DNA from: Halopenitus sp041821145
GTDB taxonomy: Archaea > Halobacteriota > Halobacteria > Halobacteriales > Haloferacaceae
Direction of reading: 5' to 3'
Length of the DNA: 64,000 nucleotides
Assembly (NCBI RefSeq): GCF_041821145.1
Contig: NZ_JBGUBC010000004.1
Span: 62,001-126,000, forward strand
Each line of letters opens with the position of its first letter. Within the stretch, counting starts at the first letter, position 1. Position numbers and translations under genes: made by a program. Positions 41,098 through 50,632 of this stretch are shown piece after piece. The notes beneath the pieces are model-generated. The model saw nothing but the letters and a program-made list of their open reading frames with translations. It had not been told where the DNA came from and ran no database searches.

Positions 41098-42579
41098 ATG
41101 GTAGTTGGAGACGTTTCAACAGGAACGGAGGTATTGGTCATCGGTGCCGGACCCGGGGGCTACGTCGCCGCCATCCGCGCCGCACAGCACGGACTCGACG
41201 TCACGCTCGTCGAACGGGACGCCTACGGTGGCGCGTGCCTCAATCGCGGGTGCATCCCCTCGAAGGCGCTCATCACGGCGACGGACGTGGCCCACGAAGC
41301 GGACACAGCAGAGCACATGGGTATCCATGCGGACCCTGCAATCGACTTCGAACGGATGCAGTCGTGGAAATCGGGAGTCGTCGGCCAGCTAACTGGCGGC
41401 GTCGAGAAGCTCTGTAAGGCGAACGGGGTGACCCTCCTCGAAGGAACCGCCACCTTCGTCGGCGAGCAGACGGCTCGCGTCGCTCACGAGGGGGAGGGCC
41501 GGGGATCGGAGTCCATCAAGTTCGAACATGCGATCATCGCCACGGGATCGCGACCGATCGAGATCCCCGGATTCTCCTTCGGGGACGATCCGGTGTGGTC
41601 CTCGAAGGAGGCGCTCGCCGCTGAGACCGTTCCCGATCGGCTCGTCGTCGTGGGGGGCGGCTACATCGGCATGGAGCTCGCAACGGTCTACGCCAAGCTC
41701 GGAAGCGAGGTGACGGTTCTCGAGATGCTCGACGAGATCCTCTTGCCCTACGAGGACGACGTCACGCGTGTGGTCCAAAGCCGCGCCGAGGAACTCGGCA
41801 TCGACATCCGAACCGGCGAGGGGGCGACCGGCTGGTCGAACGCCGCCGACGGCGGGATACTGGTCGAGACGGAGCCAACGGAGGACGGGGACGAGGAACG
41901 TTCCGGGTCTGATACTGACGAGGGCGACATCGGCGAGGAAGGTGGCGCGAGCTACCCCGCAGATCGAGTGCTCGTCGCGGTCGGTCGCAGTCCGGTCTCG
42001 GACACCCTCGATCTGGAAACCGCCGGCATCGAGACGGACGATCGCGGGTTCATCGAGACGGACGAGCGGGCACGAACCGATCTCGATCACGTCTTCGCCG
42101 TCGGCGACGTCGCCGGCGATCCGATGCTCGCACACGCGGCCTCCGCGGAGGGGATCGTCGCCGCGGAGACGATCGCCGGCGAGCCGGCCGCGCTTGACCA
42201 TCGGGCAGTTCCGGCGGCGGTCTTCACTGATCCGGAGATCGCCACCGTCGGCCTCACCGAATCGGACGCCGCCGAGGAGGGGTTCGATCCGGTCGTCGGG
42301 GAAATGCCGTTCAACGCCTCCGGACGTGCGGTCACGACCGGTCACACCGATGGGTTCGTTCGAATCGTCGCGGACGAGGAGACCGGATTCGTTCTCGGCG
42401 GCCAGATCGTCGGTCCTGAGGCCTCCGAGCTGATCGCGGAGGTCACCCTCGCCGTCGAGATGAGCGCGACCGTCGAGGATGTCGCGGCGACGATCCATAC
42501 GCATCCGACTCTCGCGGAGGCCGTGATGGAAGCCGCAGAGAACGTTCGGGATCAGGCGATCCACACGCTCAATCGTTGA
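41098..42579 (+). CDS. lpdA: Dihydrolipoamide dehydrogenase E3
   Basis: 493-residue FAD enzyme that reoxidises lipoamide with NAD. ATG 41098, 19 bp after E2. FAD motif GAGPGG (16-21), redox-active C47/C52 in GGACLNRGC, NAD motif GGGYIGMELA, and the His-Glu pair in HTHPTLAEAV. An acidic insertion of about 24 residues (259-282) interrupts the NAD-binding region, a haloadaptation rarely seen this long (inference). Last gene of the cluster. Confidence 0.95.
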   Translation: MVVGDVSTGTEVLVIGAGPGGYVAAIRAAQHGLDVTLVERDAYGGACLNRGCIPSKALITATDVAHEADTAEHMGIHADPAIDFERMQSWKSGVVGQLTGGVEKLCKANGVTLLEGTATFVGEQTARVAHEGEGRGSESIKFEHAIIATGSRPIEIPGFSFGDDPVWSSKEALAAETVPDRLVVVGGGYIGMELATVYAKLGSEVTVLEMLDEILLPYEDDVTRVVQSRAEELGIDIRTGEGATGWSNAADGGILVETEPTEDGDEERSGSDTDEGDIGEEGGASYPADRVLVAVGRSPVSDTLDLETAGIETDDRGFIETDERARTDLDHVFAVGDVAGDPMLAHAASAEGIVAAETIAGEPAALDHRAVPAAVFTDPEIATVGLTESDAAEEGFDPVVGEMPFNASGRAVTTGHTDGFVRIVADEETGFVLGGQIVGPEASELIAEVTLAVEMSATVEDVAATIHTHPTLAEAVMEAAENVRDQAIHTLNR

Positions 42580-42636
42580 TAGTCCACACGCTCACTCGCT
42601 GCTAGTACTCACTCCCTCATCCGGTCGGTCGCGTGT

Positions 42637-43236
42637 TCACCCGATTAGCTCGAACTGGCGGCCGATCGCCACCTCATCGGGGAGTCCCCAGTAGACGAAC
42701 CGGTAGTCCCCGACGCCGAGATCCGGACAGACCGTGAGGTCGGCCGTCGAGAGGGTGTCGGCGACGTCGGTCTCCCGAAGCGTGATCGACCAGGTGTATC
42801 CGCCGCCCGAGCCGACCGTCTTCGTCTCCTCGGGGTAGGTGGCCTCGTTTCCATCGGTCGTTCCCCGGACGTCGCGCCAGCCCGAGGTGGTTCGGCGCTG
42901 GATGGCGACGTGTTCTCTGCTTGCGATCTCGACGTCGGCACCCTGATCGAGACGCCGGAGCACGACCCGAAAGTCGCTGCCGTACGTCTTTTCGGTTCCC
43001 TGGGCGGCGAGTTCGAATCGAGCCTCGTCGGCGGTGTATGCGCTGACGTAGCTCGTCGTCGCCTCGGTGAAGCGCTGGTCGAGTCTGTGAAATCCTGACT
43101 CATCACACCGCAGATCGTCGATCTCCCCGTCGGGTCCTTGTGGTCCCTCGCCGGCCGCGAAGTCGAGACAGCCAGCGACGCCAAGAGCACCGGCCGTTCC
43201 CATGGTTGCAAGCAGGTCCCGTCGTGACAGCTCCAT
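42637..43236 (-). CDS. Tat-exported lipoprotein, function unknown
   Basis: 199 residues from ATG 43236. Twin-arginine SRRDLLA (R5-R6), a short hydrophobic stretch and lipobox GVAGC with C23, so a Tat-secreted, lipid-anchored protein. The mature part is a beta-rich domain (strands such as TYPEETKTVGSGGGYTWSITLRETD). No enzyme motif. Homologues are common, poorly characterised haloarchaeal lipoproteins. Divergent from glmM. Confidence 0.8.
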   Translation of the reverse strand: MELSRRDLLATMGTAGALGVAGCLDFAAGEGPQGPDGEIDDLRCDESGFHRLDQRFTEATTSYVSAYTADEARFELAAQGTEKTYGSDFRVVLRRLDQGADVEIASREHVAIQRRTTSGWRDVRGTTDGNEATYPEETKTVGSGGGYTWSITLRETDVADTLSTADLTVCPDLGVGDYRFVYWGLPDEVAIGRQFELIG

Positions 43237-43378
43237 GTCGACGGTACCGCCCGCAGTCGTATGAACGTCCCGACGTGCCCCGAGCCTGGTCATCGGATCG
43301 GACCACAGTCGACCGTCCCACTCCGAGCCGGTCGCGTCCTTCGGAACCGCTTTCCGGTCGGCACTCCTGGCTCGGCGT

Positions 43379-44737
43379 ATGAAGATCTTCGGCTCCAGCG
43401 GGGTACGCGGCGTCGCGATCGACGACCTCTCGCCGGAGTTCGTCCTGCGGATCGCGAAGGCTGCGGGGACGGTCTGGGAGGCGGACCGGGTTGCGATCGC
43501 TCGCGATACGCGAACCACCGGCGAGGTGTTCCGTGATGCCGCCGCGGCCGGACTCGCCACGGTCGGTTGCGACGTCGATCACCTCGGCGTGGTTCCGACG
43601 CCTGCGGTGGGTCACCACTGTGCCGAATACGGGACTCCCTGCGTCCTCGTTACGGCCTCGCATAACCCGCCGGAGTTCAACGGGATCAAGCTCATCGGGT
43701 CCGACGGCGTCGAACTCTCCGTCGACGCACTCTCGACCATCGAGGATCACGTTCTCGACGAATCGTTCGCCGAGACTGACTGGCGCGGCGCCGGATCCAG
43801 CCGTCGCATCGACGGGGTCGCCGACGCCTACGTCGAGTCGGTCGTCGACGCCGTCGACCGGCCGGCTATCGCCGACGCCGACCTCACCGTCGCCGTCGAT
43901 CCGGGTCACGGAGCCGGGTCGATCACGAATCCGGAGGTGTTTCGCCGACTCGGCTGTGCGGTCCGAACGGTCAACGCCCAACCGGACGGCCACTTTCCGG
44001 GCCGGCTTCCCGAGCCGATCCCGGAGCATCTGGCGGACCTCAGCCGGCTGGTCCGGACGACCGACGCCGATCTCGGGATCGCCCACGACGGCGACGCTGA
44101 CCGGGCCGTCTTCGTCGACGAGACGGGGACGTACATCGAGGGTGACGCCTCTCTCGCCGCTCTCGCGGCCGACGCGCTCTCGACGGGCGACGTCGCCGTC
44201 TCGGCTGTCAACGTCTCGAAACGCCTCGTCGACGTCTGTGCGGACGTCGGTGCCGACCTCGAATTAACCCCGATCGGCGCGACGAACATCATCACCAGGG
44301 TTCGCGAACTGGAGGCCGCCGGTCGGCGCGTCCCGATCGCCGGCGAGGGGAACGGCGGGGTCTTCTTTCCGGACTATCGTCTCTCGCGTGACGGCGCCTA
44401 CATCGCCGCTCGCTTCCTGGAACTTCTCGTGGACGGCGCGGCCGCAAGCGAGGTCGTCGAGCCCTACGCGGCCTATCACAACGTCCGGTCCGCCATCCCA
44501 TACGATTCCGAGACCGAACGCGACCGGCTACTCGCCGCCGCCGAGGAGTACGCGGGGGAAGTCGATGCGGAGTTGGATACCACCGACGGCTATCGACTTG
44601 ACTACGACGACGGCTGGGTGCTCGTGCGTCCCTCGGGGACCGAACCGAAGATCCGCGTCTATGCCGAGGCACGATCCTCGGCCCGCGCGAACGAACTCGC
44701 GGACGATGTTCTCGACGCACTCGCGGACGCGCGGTAG
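43379..44737 (+). CDS. glmM: Phosphoglucosamine/phosphomanno mutase
   Basis: 452-residue alpha-D-phosphohexomutase. Active serine S94 in TASHNPPEFNG, metal loop DGDADR near 237-242, sugar loop GEGNGGV near 321, phosphate loop RPSGTEPKIRVY near 420. Acts in UDP-GlcNAc or GDP-mannose supply; GlmM versus ManB cannot be told from the motifs. Start ATG 43379. Convergent with the coiled-coil gene. Confidence 0.9.
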   Translation: MKIFGSSGVRGVAIDDLSPEFVLRIAKAAGTVWEADRVAIARDTRTTGEVFRDAAAAGLATVGCDVDHLGVVPTPAVGHHCAEYGTPCVLVTASHNPPEFNGIKLIGSDGVELSVDALSTIEDHVLDESFAETDWRGAGSSRRIDGVADAYVESVVDAVDRPAIADADLTVAVDPGHGAGSITNPEVFRRLGCAVRTVNAQPDGHFPGRLPEPIPEHLADLSRLVRTTDADLGIAHDGDADRAVFVDETGTYIEGDASLAALAADALSTGDVAVSAVNVSKRLVDVCADVGADLELTPIGATNIITRVRELEAAGRRVPIAGEGNGGVFFPDYRLSRDGAYIAARFLELLVDGAAASEVVEPYAAYHNVRSAIPYDSETERDRLLAAAEEYAGEVDAELDTTDGYRLDYDDGWVLVRPSGTEPKIRVYAEARSSARANELADDVLDALADAR

Positions 44738-44841
44738 CCCGGTCCTCTCCGTTCGTCTCCCGACACTTCTCCCTTCGTCTGTTCCCTCATCCGCCTGATC
44801 CCTCTTCCGCCACTTCTTCGTCCGCTCCCTCCTCTATCCGT
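44738..44841 (+). terminator. Pyrimidine-rich intergenic tract between convergent genes
   Basis: About 100 bp almost entirely of C/T on the plus strand (for example CTTCTCCCTTCGTCTG), following glmM and facing the stop of the coiled-coil gene. Archaeal termination uses T-rich tracts; this may act as a terminator for glmM. No hairpin. Confidence 0.4.
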
Positions 44842-46032
44842 TCACTCTTCCGTCTCTGCGATCACGGACTCGAGTAGATCGAGGACGTCATTCGCCTCCG
44901 CCAGCCGATCGTGGATATCCCCGGAGACGAGAAGCGACAGGTCCTCCTCGTCGAGTTGGGCGCGGACGGTTGCCGCCTCGCGCAGTGGTTCGTAGCGATC
45001 CGACCGCGTCCAGTCGTCGATCTCCCGCAACAGGGCGACCGTCTCCTCGTCGGCGAACCTGGAGACGAGCGGCGTGAGTTCCCGGATCCGGTAGCGAAGC
45101 TCCTCGGCCGGCTTCGGCGGCCAGGCGACCGTGAACGGCTCGCCGTCGAGTCGGTCGATCCACGTGCGGTGGACGGCGACCGCGGTTCGGAGCGCGCCGG
45201 GATCGTCGACGTAATGATCGAGTTTGGAGGCCGAGTAGTCGGCGTACTCCAGAAGCGTCACGAGCGGCTCCTCGCCGGCGGCGTACTCCTCGACGTATTC
45301 GCGCAGGTCGGCGGGCGGCTGGTCGATGTCGACGAGCGGGTAGCGCTCCGCGGTTTCGAGGAGATCGAAGACCTCGCGTGCGCTTTTCCCCTTCAGAACC
45401 GTCTCGAAGTCCTCCTCGACCGCCTCGTTGTACGCCTCGATCGGCTCCTGGAGATCCGCGACCGGCACGTCGAGATCGACGTCGCTGTGTGCCTCGATCC
45501 GCTCTAGCTCCTCGACGTGCTCGGCGAGCTCATCGCGGGCCTCCCGCGCGTCGTGTCTGGCCCGGCGATAGTCGTCGATCGCCTCGTCGCGGCGCTCGAG
45601 GAGTTCGACGTACTCGCCCGCGGGGTCGAGCGCATCGCGCGCGGCGTCGAAATCGTCCGTCGAGAGGCGCCGTTTGTCGACTGCCTCGTCGGCCGCCTCG
45701 AAGGCGTCGGCCGCCGGCACGTCGGCGTCCACGTTCGTCGCGGCGTCAAACTCGCTCTCGAAGCGAACGTACGACTCGAAATCGCCGGTTCCGGTCGCGT
45801 TCTCCTCGTACTGATCGAGCACACGGATCGCAATTCGATAGCTGTCCGCGGCTGCTTCGACCCGATCGCGACCGATGTCCTCGATCCGGTCCTCGATCGC
45901 GTGGCGTTCGTCGTACCGTTCGCGCAACTCGGCGGCAGCGCGTGCGGCCGCCGCGACCGTCCCACTCCGATCGTCCAGATCCCCTTCCCTTCCGCCCGCT
46001 CCGGTCTCCGCCGCCGATCGCGAGTCGGTCAT
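44842..46032 (-). CDS. Coiled-coil haloarchaeal protein
   Basis: 396-residue very acidic protein from ATG 46032 (MTDSRSAAETG). Long helices with heptad-like character cover about 25-75 and 130-190 (LERRDEAIDDYRRARHDAREARDELAEHVEELERIEAH), followed by a second helical domain with LLEYADYSASKLDHYVDDPGALRTAV and WPPKPAEELRYRIRELTPLV. No nucleotide-binding motif. Conserved in haloarchaea as a DUF in my memory; role unknown. 28 bp after the hisI stop on the same strand, perhaps cotranscribed. Confidence 0.75.
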   Translation of the reverse strand: MTDSRSAAETGAGGREGDLDDRSGTVAAAARAAAELRERYDERHAIEDRIEDIGRDRVEAAADSYRIAIRVLDQYEENATGTGDFESYVRFESEFDAATNVDADVPAADAFEAADEAVDKRRLSTDDFDAARDALDPAGEYVELLERRDEAIDDYRRARHDAREARDELAEHVEELERIEAHSDVDLDVPVADLQEPIEAYNEAVEEDFETVLKGKSAREVFDLLETAERYPLVDIDQPPADLREYVEEYAAGEEPLVTLLEYADYSASKLDHYVDDPGALRTAVAVHRTWIDRLDGEPFTVAWPPKPAEELRYRIRELTPLVSRFADEETVALLREIDDWTRSDRYEPLREAATVRAQLDEEDLSLLVSGDIHDRLAEANDVLDLLESVIAETEE

Positions 46033-46060
46033 CTCATTGCCCCTCCGAAGTTCGCATCGG

Positions 46061-46489
46061 TCAGTACACCTCGTCGGGATCGAAGACGCGCTCGCCGACC
46101 TGCTCGCCGTCGATCGTTCGGTAAAAACACGACCGATGCCCCGTATGACAGGCCCCGCCCGTCTGGTCGACGAGATACAGGAGCGTGTCCGCATCACAGT
46201 CGACCCGGACCTCCTCGATCGACTGGGTGTGTCCCGAGGTGGCGCCCTTGTGCCACAGTTCCTCGCGCGAGCGCGAGTAATAGTGGGCCTCTCCCGTCTT
46301 GAGGGTTCGATCGAGCGCCTCGGGGGAGACGTATGCGAGCATCAACACTTCCCCCGAGTCGGCATCCTGTGCGATCGCGGGGACGAGGCCGTTCTCCCCA
46401 AACTCGACGTCGATCGCGGCCTCCCCGTCCGGTCGGAGGCTCTCGTCCTCCGGGGACGTATCCGACTCCTCGCTCTCGCTTTCGCTCAT
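46061..46489 (-). CDS. hisI: Phosphoribosyl-AMP cyclohydrolase
   Basis: Third step of histidine synthesis. 142 residues: an acidic 20-residue tail, then the family core VLMLAYVSPEALDRTLKTGEAHYYSRSREELWHKGATSGHTQ and metal-binding DCDADTLL and CHTGHRSCF. No HisE (pyrophosphohydrolase) fusion, so HisE must be separate. Start ATG 46489. Other his genes are not near. Confidence 0.95.
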   Translation of the reverse strand: MSESESEESDTSPEDESLRPDGEAAIDVEFGENGLVPAIAQDADSGEVLMLAYVSPEALDRTLKTGEAHYYSRSREELWHKGATSGHTQSIEEVRVDCDADTLLYLVDQTGGACHTGHRSCFYRTIDGEQVGERVFDPDEVY

Positions 46490-46650
46490 GTCTCCATCGA
46501 GGCGGAGTGGTCGAATAGGCCTTTTGGAGGGATCGTTGATCCCGCATCCCGTTCCGACCGGTGTAGTGGATCGGTCACCTCCTTCGGATGACTCAAACGG
46601 ACCTTTGTGCCAATTATGGAGTTTTCACGGACGGGCGCGTAGTCGCGAGT

Positions 46651-47562
46651 ATGACCGCATCTCGACGACGCGTTCTCGCCGGACTCTGTCTCCCCGTTGC
46701 CGCCTCGCTCGGTGGCTGTCTCCGGATCGTCGGCTCGATCGGCGAGGGAAACGGCCCGAACGGGACGAATTCGTCCCTCGATGGGAACGGACTCATCGGT
46801 GGCCCCGGGAACGGGATCGGTGAGGAGTCCGGGAACGGTTCCGGTGGCGGAGTCACGGTCCACGACGTGACGGTCCAACCGGAGGTCGTCGCGTTCGATT
46901 CTCCGGATTCGTACGGCGTCTACGGCGATCGCGGGGACCAGTACGTTATCGCCGACGTCGAGGTTTCCGACCCGGAGCCGTTTCCCGTCGACGAGTTTGC
47001 CATCGAGACGCCGAACGGGACGTATCCGGCGACGATCGAGATCGGAACCAACCCGGAGTCGATGGCGGACGACGGCGATCCCTACGGCTGGCCCGACTCC
47101 GATCCGGCGGCACGCGGCTGGCTGGCCGTTTCGGTGCCAAAGCCGCTTTCGGGGGCCGCGGACGCGCGACTCGCCTGGGCCGACGGCGAACACGCGCTCG
47201 CCACCGAGGCGGTCGATCGGCTTACTCGCCCCTCAACCGACTTCGAGGTCTCCCTCAAGGGACCCGAGTCCGTGACGATCGGAGAAACCGTGACTGCACG
47301 CGTGACGATCTCGAATGTGGGGGACGTCGATGGGACGTTCGTCGCCGCGATCAACCGTCAGGGGCCGCAGATCGCCTCCGCTCCCGAGGAGGCGATTGCG
47401 GTCGCGGTGCCGGCTGGAGAGGTTTCAGTCCGGAAGTTCGAGTTCCCTGTCACCGATCCGGAGATCGCAAACCGTGAGGCTCCGAGCATGCGGCTTCACC
47501 TCCAGTGGCGCGATGGTGAACGCACGCGCGAGACGACCATCGTGACCGACGACGCGACGTGA
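46651..47562 (+). CDS. Tat-exported lipoprotein with CARDB-like domain
   Basis: 303 residues from ATG 46651. Twin-arginine signal SRRRVLAG, lipobox LGGC at C23. A Gly/Asn-rich linker (about 30-68) leads to two beta domains; the last (about 215-295, GPESVTIGETVTARVTISNVGDVDGTFVAAI) resembles a CARDB/archaeal adhesion-type fold. Probably on the cell surface; ligand unknown. The frame upstream to 46588 lacks a signal context and is excluded. Confidence 0.8.
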   Translation: MTASRRRVLAGLCLPVAASLGGCLRIVGSIGEGNGPNGTNSSLDGNGLIGGPGNGIGEESGNGSGGGVTVHDVTVQPEVVAFDSPDSYGVYGDRGDQYVIADVEVSDPEPFPVDEFAIETPNGTYPATIEIGTNPESMADDGDPYGWPDSDPAARGWLAVSVPKPLSGAADARLAWADGEHALATEAVDRLTRPSTDFEVSLKGPESVTIGETVTARVTISNVGDVDGTFVAAINRQGPQIASAPEEAIAVAVPAGEVSVRKFEFPVTDPEIANREAPSMRLHLQWRDGERTRETTIVTDDAT

Positions 47563-47601
47563 CCCGTGACCGACGACGTGACGTGACCGATCTCGATCGT
47601 C

Positions 47602-48636
47602 TCACACGGCTCCGATCGCTTGCAGGAACGCGAACAGGACGTCGCCGTAGGTGAGCGCGACGAGGAGCCCGAGAAACATCGGCACGATGAACGGCATTCC
47701 CGGCGAGACCCACACGCGTTCGCGGCCGGGCTCGGTGACGGTGTCGAGCCCCTCACGAAGCATCTCCGGGTCGGTCCCGTAGGCCGATCCCTCGATCGCC
47801 GCGAGGAACCGTTCTGCCGCCCAGGGATCGTCGTAGTTCCCGCCGCCGCCGGGATCGTCGTCCGCAGCCTCCATCGAGGCGGTTGCTGATGCGTTCGCTG
47901 GCTCGCCGCCGTCCGTCGCGGGGCCAACGTGCGTTCCGCCGTCGGTCGGATCGAAGGTCTTCCCGACGTGTTCGGGATCACGATAGCGATCGGGATCATC
48001 GCGTACTGCCGCGAGCGTCACCCCGCGCCACCGAAGGTACATCCGGAGCGCATCGACATCGAGCCCATTCCGCGTGTATCCCTCGCGCGTCTCGAAGAGC
48101 CGCCCGTGAATATCGGGTAGTCGATCGAGGGGAACCGGTCGGGCGAGGAACATCGCCCACGTGATCCGGCCTCGAAGGCCGTTGTAGACGCCGAGACCGA
48201 TCGGGTAACAGACACCGATCAGAACGGCGTTCGTGAGGACGGTCAACGAGAAGACGCCGATGTGTGGCTGGACTGCCGGCAGCGCCGGAATTCCTGCGAT
48301 CGGGAGGATGTAACTCGGAAACGTGGGAAAGACGATCGCGAGTGCGAAAAGCGCCTTGGCGTCGGCTCCACCGAACCCACCGGCGTACCAGAATCCGAAT
48401 CCGAGCGGTGCGACGACAAGCAGACTGATCGCGACCCGAATGAGGAACAGTCGTCCCTCGAAGCCGCCGATCGGCCACCGGATCGCCGTCTCCCAGACGA
48501 GACAGAGCGCGCCGAGAAGGTAGACCGGCGGCCAGATCCGGTTCGGAAGCCGACGCGTCCGGACGTCGCGAAGCGCCGCCCACGCGAAGACCGGCACGAT
48601 CGCCAACCGAAGCAGGTCGGGCGCCGTGGCGTACAT
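47602..48636 (-). CDS. Type IV prepilin peptidase (A24 family)
   Basis: 344-residue aspartic protease that cuts class III signal peptides of archaellins and pilins (PibD/FlaK family). Catalytic D24 in LRDVRTRRLPN and D92 in GGFGGADAKA; about six transmembrane segments. A long hydrophilic region (about 185-310) is inserted before the last helix. Start ATG 48636. The large pilin-like protein at 55 kb could be a client (inference). Divergent from the DCoH gene. Confidence 0.9.
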   Translation of the reverse strand: MYATAPDLLRLAIVPVFAWAALRDVRTRRLPNRIWPPVYLLGALCLVWETAIRWPIGGFEGRLFLIRVAISLLVVAPLGFGFWYAGGFGGADAKALFALAIVFPTFPSYILPIAGIPALPAVQPHIGVFSLTVLTNAVLIGVCYPIGLGVYNGLRGRITWAMFLARPVPLDRLPDIHGRLFETREGYTRNGLDVDALRMYLRWRGVTLAAVRDDPDRYRDPEHVGKTFDPTDGGTHVGPATDGGEPANASATASMEAADDDPGGGGNYDDPWAAERFLAAIEGSAYGTDPEMLREGLDTVTEPGRERVWVSPGMPFIVPMFLGLLVALTYGDVLFAFLQAIGAV

Positions 48637-48811
48637 ACCTCATCCGTGCCGCGTATCGGCATAGGGATTGGGATCGATACCGATCGGTCACCTTCAGAAC
48701 CGAACGCATCCGTTCGGTTGCCTCGGTGATCACGTTCGTTCGGTTGCATCCGTTCGGTTCGATCGTCCATCCCGGCTAAGATACATGCGGACGGAGTCCC
48801 TACAACTGATC

Positions 48812-49165
48812 ATGGCATCGACGCTCGCGGACCGGGAATGTGAGGCGTGCACGTCAAGTGAGGACCCGCTCTCGGCGGACGAATACGCGGAGTATATCGA
48901 GGAGTTGGACGACGACGTCTGGACCGTCGTCGACGATCACCACCTCGAAGGGACCTACGAGTTCGAGGACTTTCGGGAGGCGCTGGAGTTCACCACCGAG
49001 GTCGGTGAACTCGCCGAAGAGGAATGGCACCATCCGGACATCCACCTTCGGTGGGGCGAAGTGACGATCGAGATGTGGACGCACAAGATCGACGGGCTTC
49101 ACGAGACGGATTTCGTCATGGCCGCGCGGATGGATCGGATCTACGAGGGGTTCGACGCCGAGTGA
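48812..49165 (+). CDS. Pterin-4a-carbinolamine dehydratase (DCoH-like)
   Basis: 117 residues from ATG 48812, chosen because TATA-like GCTAAGATA lies about 29-37 nt upstream of it but too close to the in-frame ATG 48785. Active-site signature EEEWHHPDIHLRWGEVTIEMWTHKIDGLHETDF is complete. In animals and bacteria it recycles the pterin used by aromatic amino acid hydroxylases; haloarchaeal homologues are common, but the pterin cycle is unproven. Four cysteines, two in CEAC near the start, are unusual. Confidence 0.88.
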   Translation: MASTLADRECEACTSSEDPLSADEYAEYIEELDDDVWTVVDDHHLEGTYEFEDFREALEFTTEVGELAEEEWHHPDIHLRWGEVTIEMWTHKIDGLHETDFVMAARMDRIYEGFDAE

Positions 49166-49302
49166 CCGAAAGCGTCCGGGGGTGACTACTCGTGGCCATC
49201 CTCGGGGTTGCACCATCGTCTTCGGATGATCGGGACCCGGAACGGACGTTGAAGCCGTTTGATCCTCGCATTCAGGACGCTCTTTGAAGGGAGGCGGGCT
49301 GC

Positions 49303-49324
49303 TCCCGGCGATCGATCGCCGGGA
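49303..49324. promoter_or_regulatory. Perfect 22-bp palindrome upstream of MFS gene
   Basis: TCCCGGCGATC followed directly by GATCGCCGGGA, a perfect inverted repeat without spacer, ending about 10 bp before a TATA-like TTCTTTACT (49333-49341) and 40 bp before the GTG start. Position and symmetry suit an operator for a dimeric regulator. Confidence 0.5.
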
Positions 49325-49363
49325 TCCGCACGTTCTTTACTGCGGGATCGATATCCGAAGACG

Positions 49364-50554
49364 GTGCTCGGACGATGGCTCTCGACGTGGCGGTACCGCG
49401 ATACCGTCCTTACGCTGTGTACGCTCGCCTTCCTCGTGACGATGGTCGGCCGGTTGGCCATCAGTCCGGTCGTGCCGGCGATCACCGACGAGTTCGGGGT
49501 GTCGAACACCGCCATCGGCGTCGCGTTAAGCGGCATGTGGCTTACCTACGGGCTCGTTCAGTATCCGAGCGGCGTCCTCGCTGACCGGTACGGCGACCGG
49601 ACCGTCGTTCTCGTCTCGGTCGGCGGGACCGCGACGGCGTGTCTGATCGTGGCTGTGGCGCCGATTTTCGGTGTCTTCTTTCTCGCGACGGTCCTGCTGG
49701 GCGCACTGGCCGGCTTACACTTCAGCGTCGCGACGACGCTCCTGTCGCGGCTCTATGATAACGTTGGCAGCGCAATCGGGGTCCACAACGCCGGCGGGAC
49801 GATCGCGGGGTTGGCGACGCCGGTCGCGGTTGCCTGGGTCGCGAACCGGTACGGCTGGCGGCCCGCCGTCGCGATCACGTTCGTACTCGGAGTCCCTATC
49901 TTCGTTCTGTTCGCGTTGCGCGTCCGACCGGTCGAACCGCGCCGGACCGAGGAGCCGCTTCGTGACCGGTTTCGGCTCAAACCGATGGTCGATTTGCTCT
50001 CGCGACCGTCGATCGTCTTTACCCTCTGGCTCGCCGTCGTCGGCGAGTTCGCCTGGCAGGGGATCGCCTCGTTCCTGCCAACCCTCCTCGTCGAACGTCA
50101 CGGGCAGTCGACCGCGCTCGCCGGTGCGCTCTTCTCGCTGTATTTCGTCGCCCAGGGGATCGGTCAGGTCGGCATCGGAATCGTTGCCGATCGCGTGGGG
50201 CGCGATGGGGTGACCGCCGGCTGCATGGTCGTCGGCATTGTGGGGATCGCGGCGTTGACTCTGCAAAGCGGACTCGTGGTCCTTGCGACCGGTGCGGTCC
50301 TGTTGGGCGTCAGTATGAGCTTTGGCCCCGCCGTCTTACCCCGGTTCTTCGAGGAGATGTCGGACGAGGAACGAAGCGCGGGATTCGGGCTCGTTCGAAC
50401 CGTCTACATGATCGTCGCCTCGCTGGGATCGGTCGTTCTCGGGATCCTCGCCGACCTGTTCGATTGGGGCGTTTCGTTCGGGTTTCTGGCCGTCCTGTTG
50501 GCGTTCGTCGCCGCGACGCTCGCGATCAACTGGGTGCTCGATCTCGATTATTGA
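49364..50554 (+). CDS. MFS transporter
   Basis: 396 residues, 12 transmembrane segments. The GTG 49364 (VLGRWLSTWRYRD) is chosen over upstream TTG 49259 because a TATA-like element at 49333-49341 predicts a transcript beginning there. MFS motif A (SGVLADRYGDRTVV) and a loop-8-9 counterpart are present. Substrate unknown; general drug/organic acid type. A perfect palindrome sits just before its promoter. Confidence 0.85.
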   Translation: MLGRWLSTWRYRDTVLTLCTLAFLVTMVGRLAISPVVPAITDEFGVSNTAIGVALSGMWLTYGLVQYPSGVLADRYGDRTVVLVSVGGTATACLIVAVAPIFGVFFLATVLLGALAGLHFSVATTLLSRLYDNVGSAIGVHNAGGTIAGLATPVAVAWVANRYGWRPAVAITFVLGVPIFVLFALRVRPVEPRRTEEPLRDRFRLKPMVDLLSRPSIVFTLWLAVVGEFAWQGIASFLPTLLVERHGQSTALAGALFSLYFVAQGIGQVGIGIVADRVGRDGVTAGCMVVGIVGIAALTLQSGLVVLATGAVLLGVSMSFGPAVLPRFFEEMSDEERSAGFGLVRTVYMIVASLGSVVLGILADLFDWGVSFGFLAVLLAFVAATLAINWVLDLDY

Positions 50555-50632
50555 GGCGGATCCGGCCGGATCCGTACTGACGTCCCCGTCCAGACGAAGC
50601 GGATTTACGCGGTCGTCCCGGAACGACACGTA

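Noticed and set aside
47565..47601. Short repeats GACGACGTGACGTGACC at the end of the lipoprotein gene
   Set aside because: Only two short imperfect copies, within what GC-rich slippage would give.
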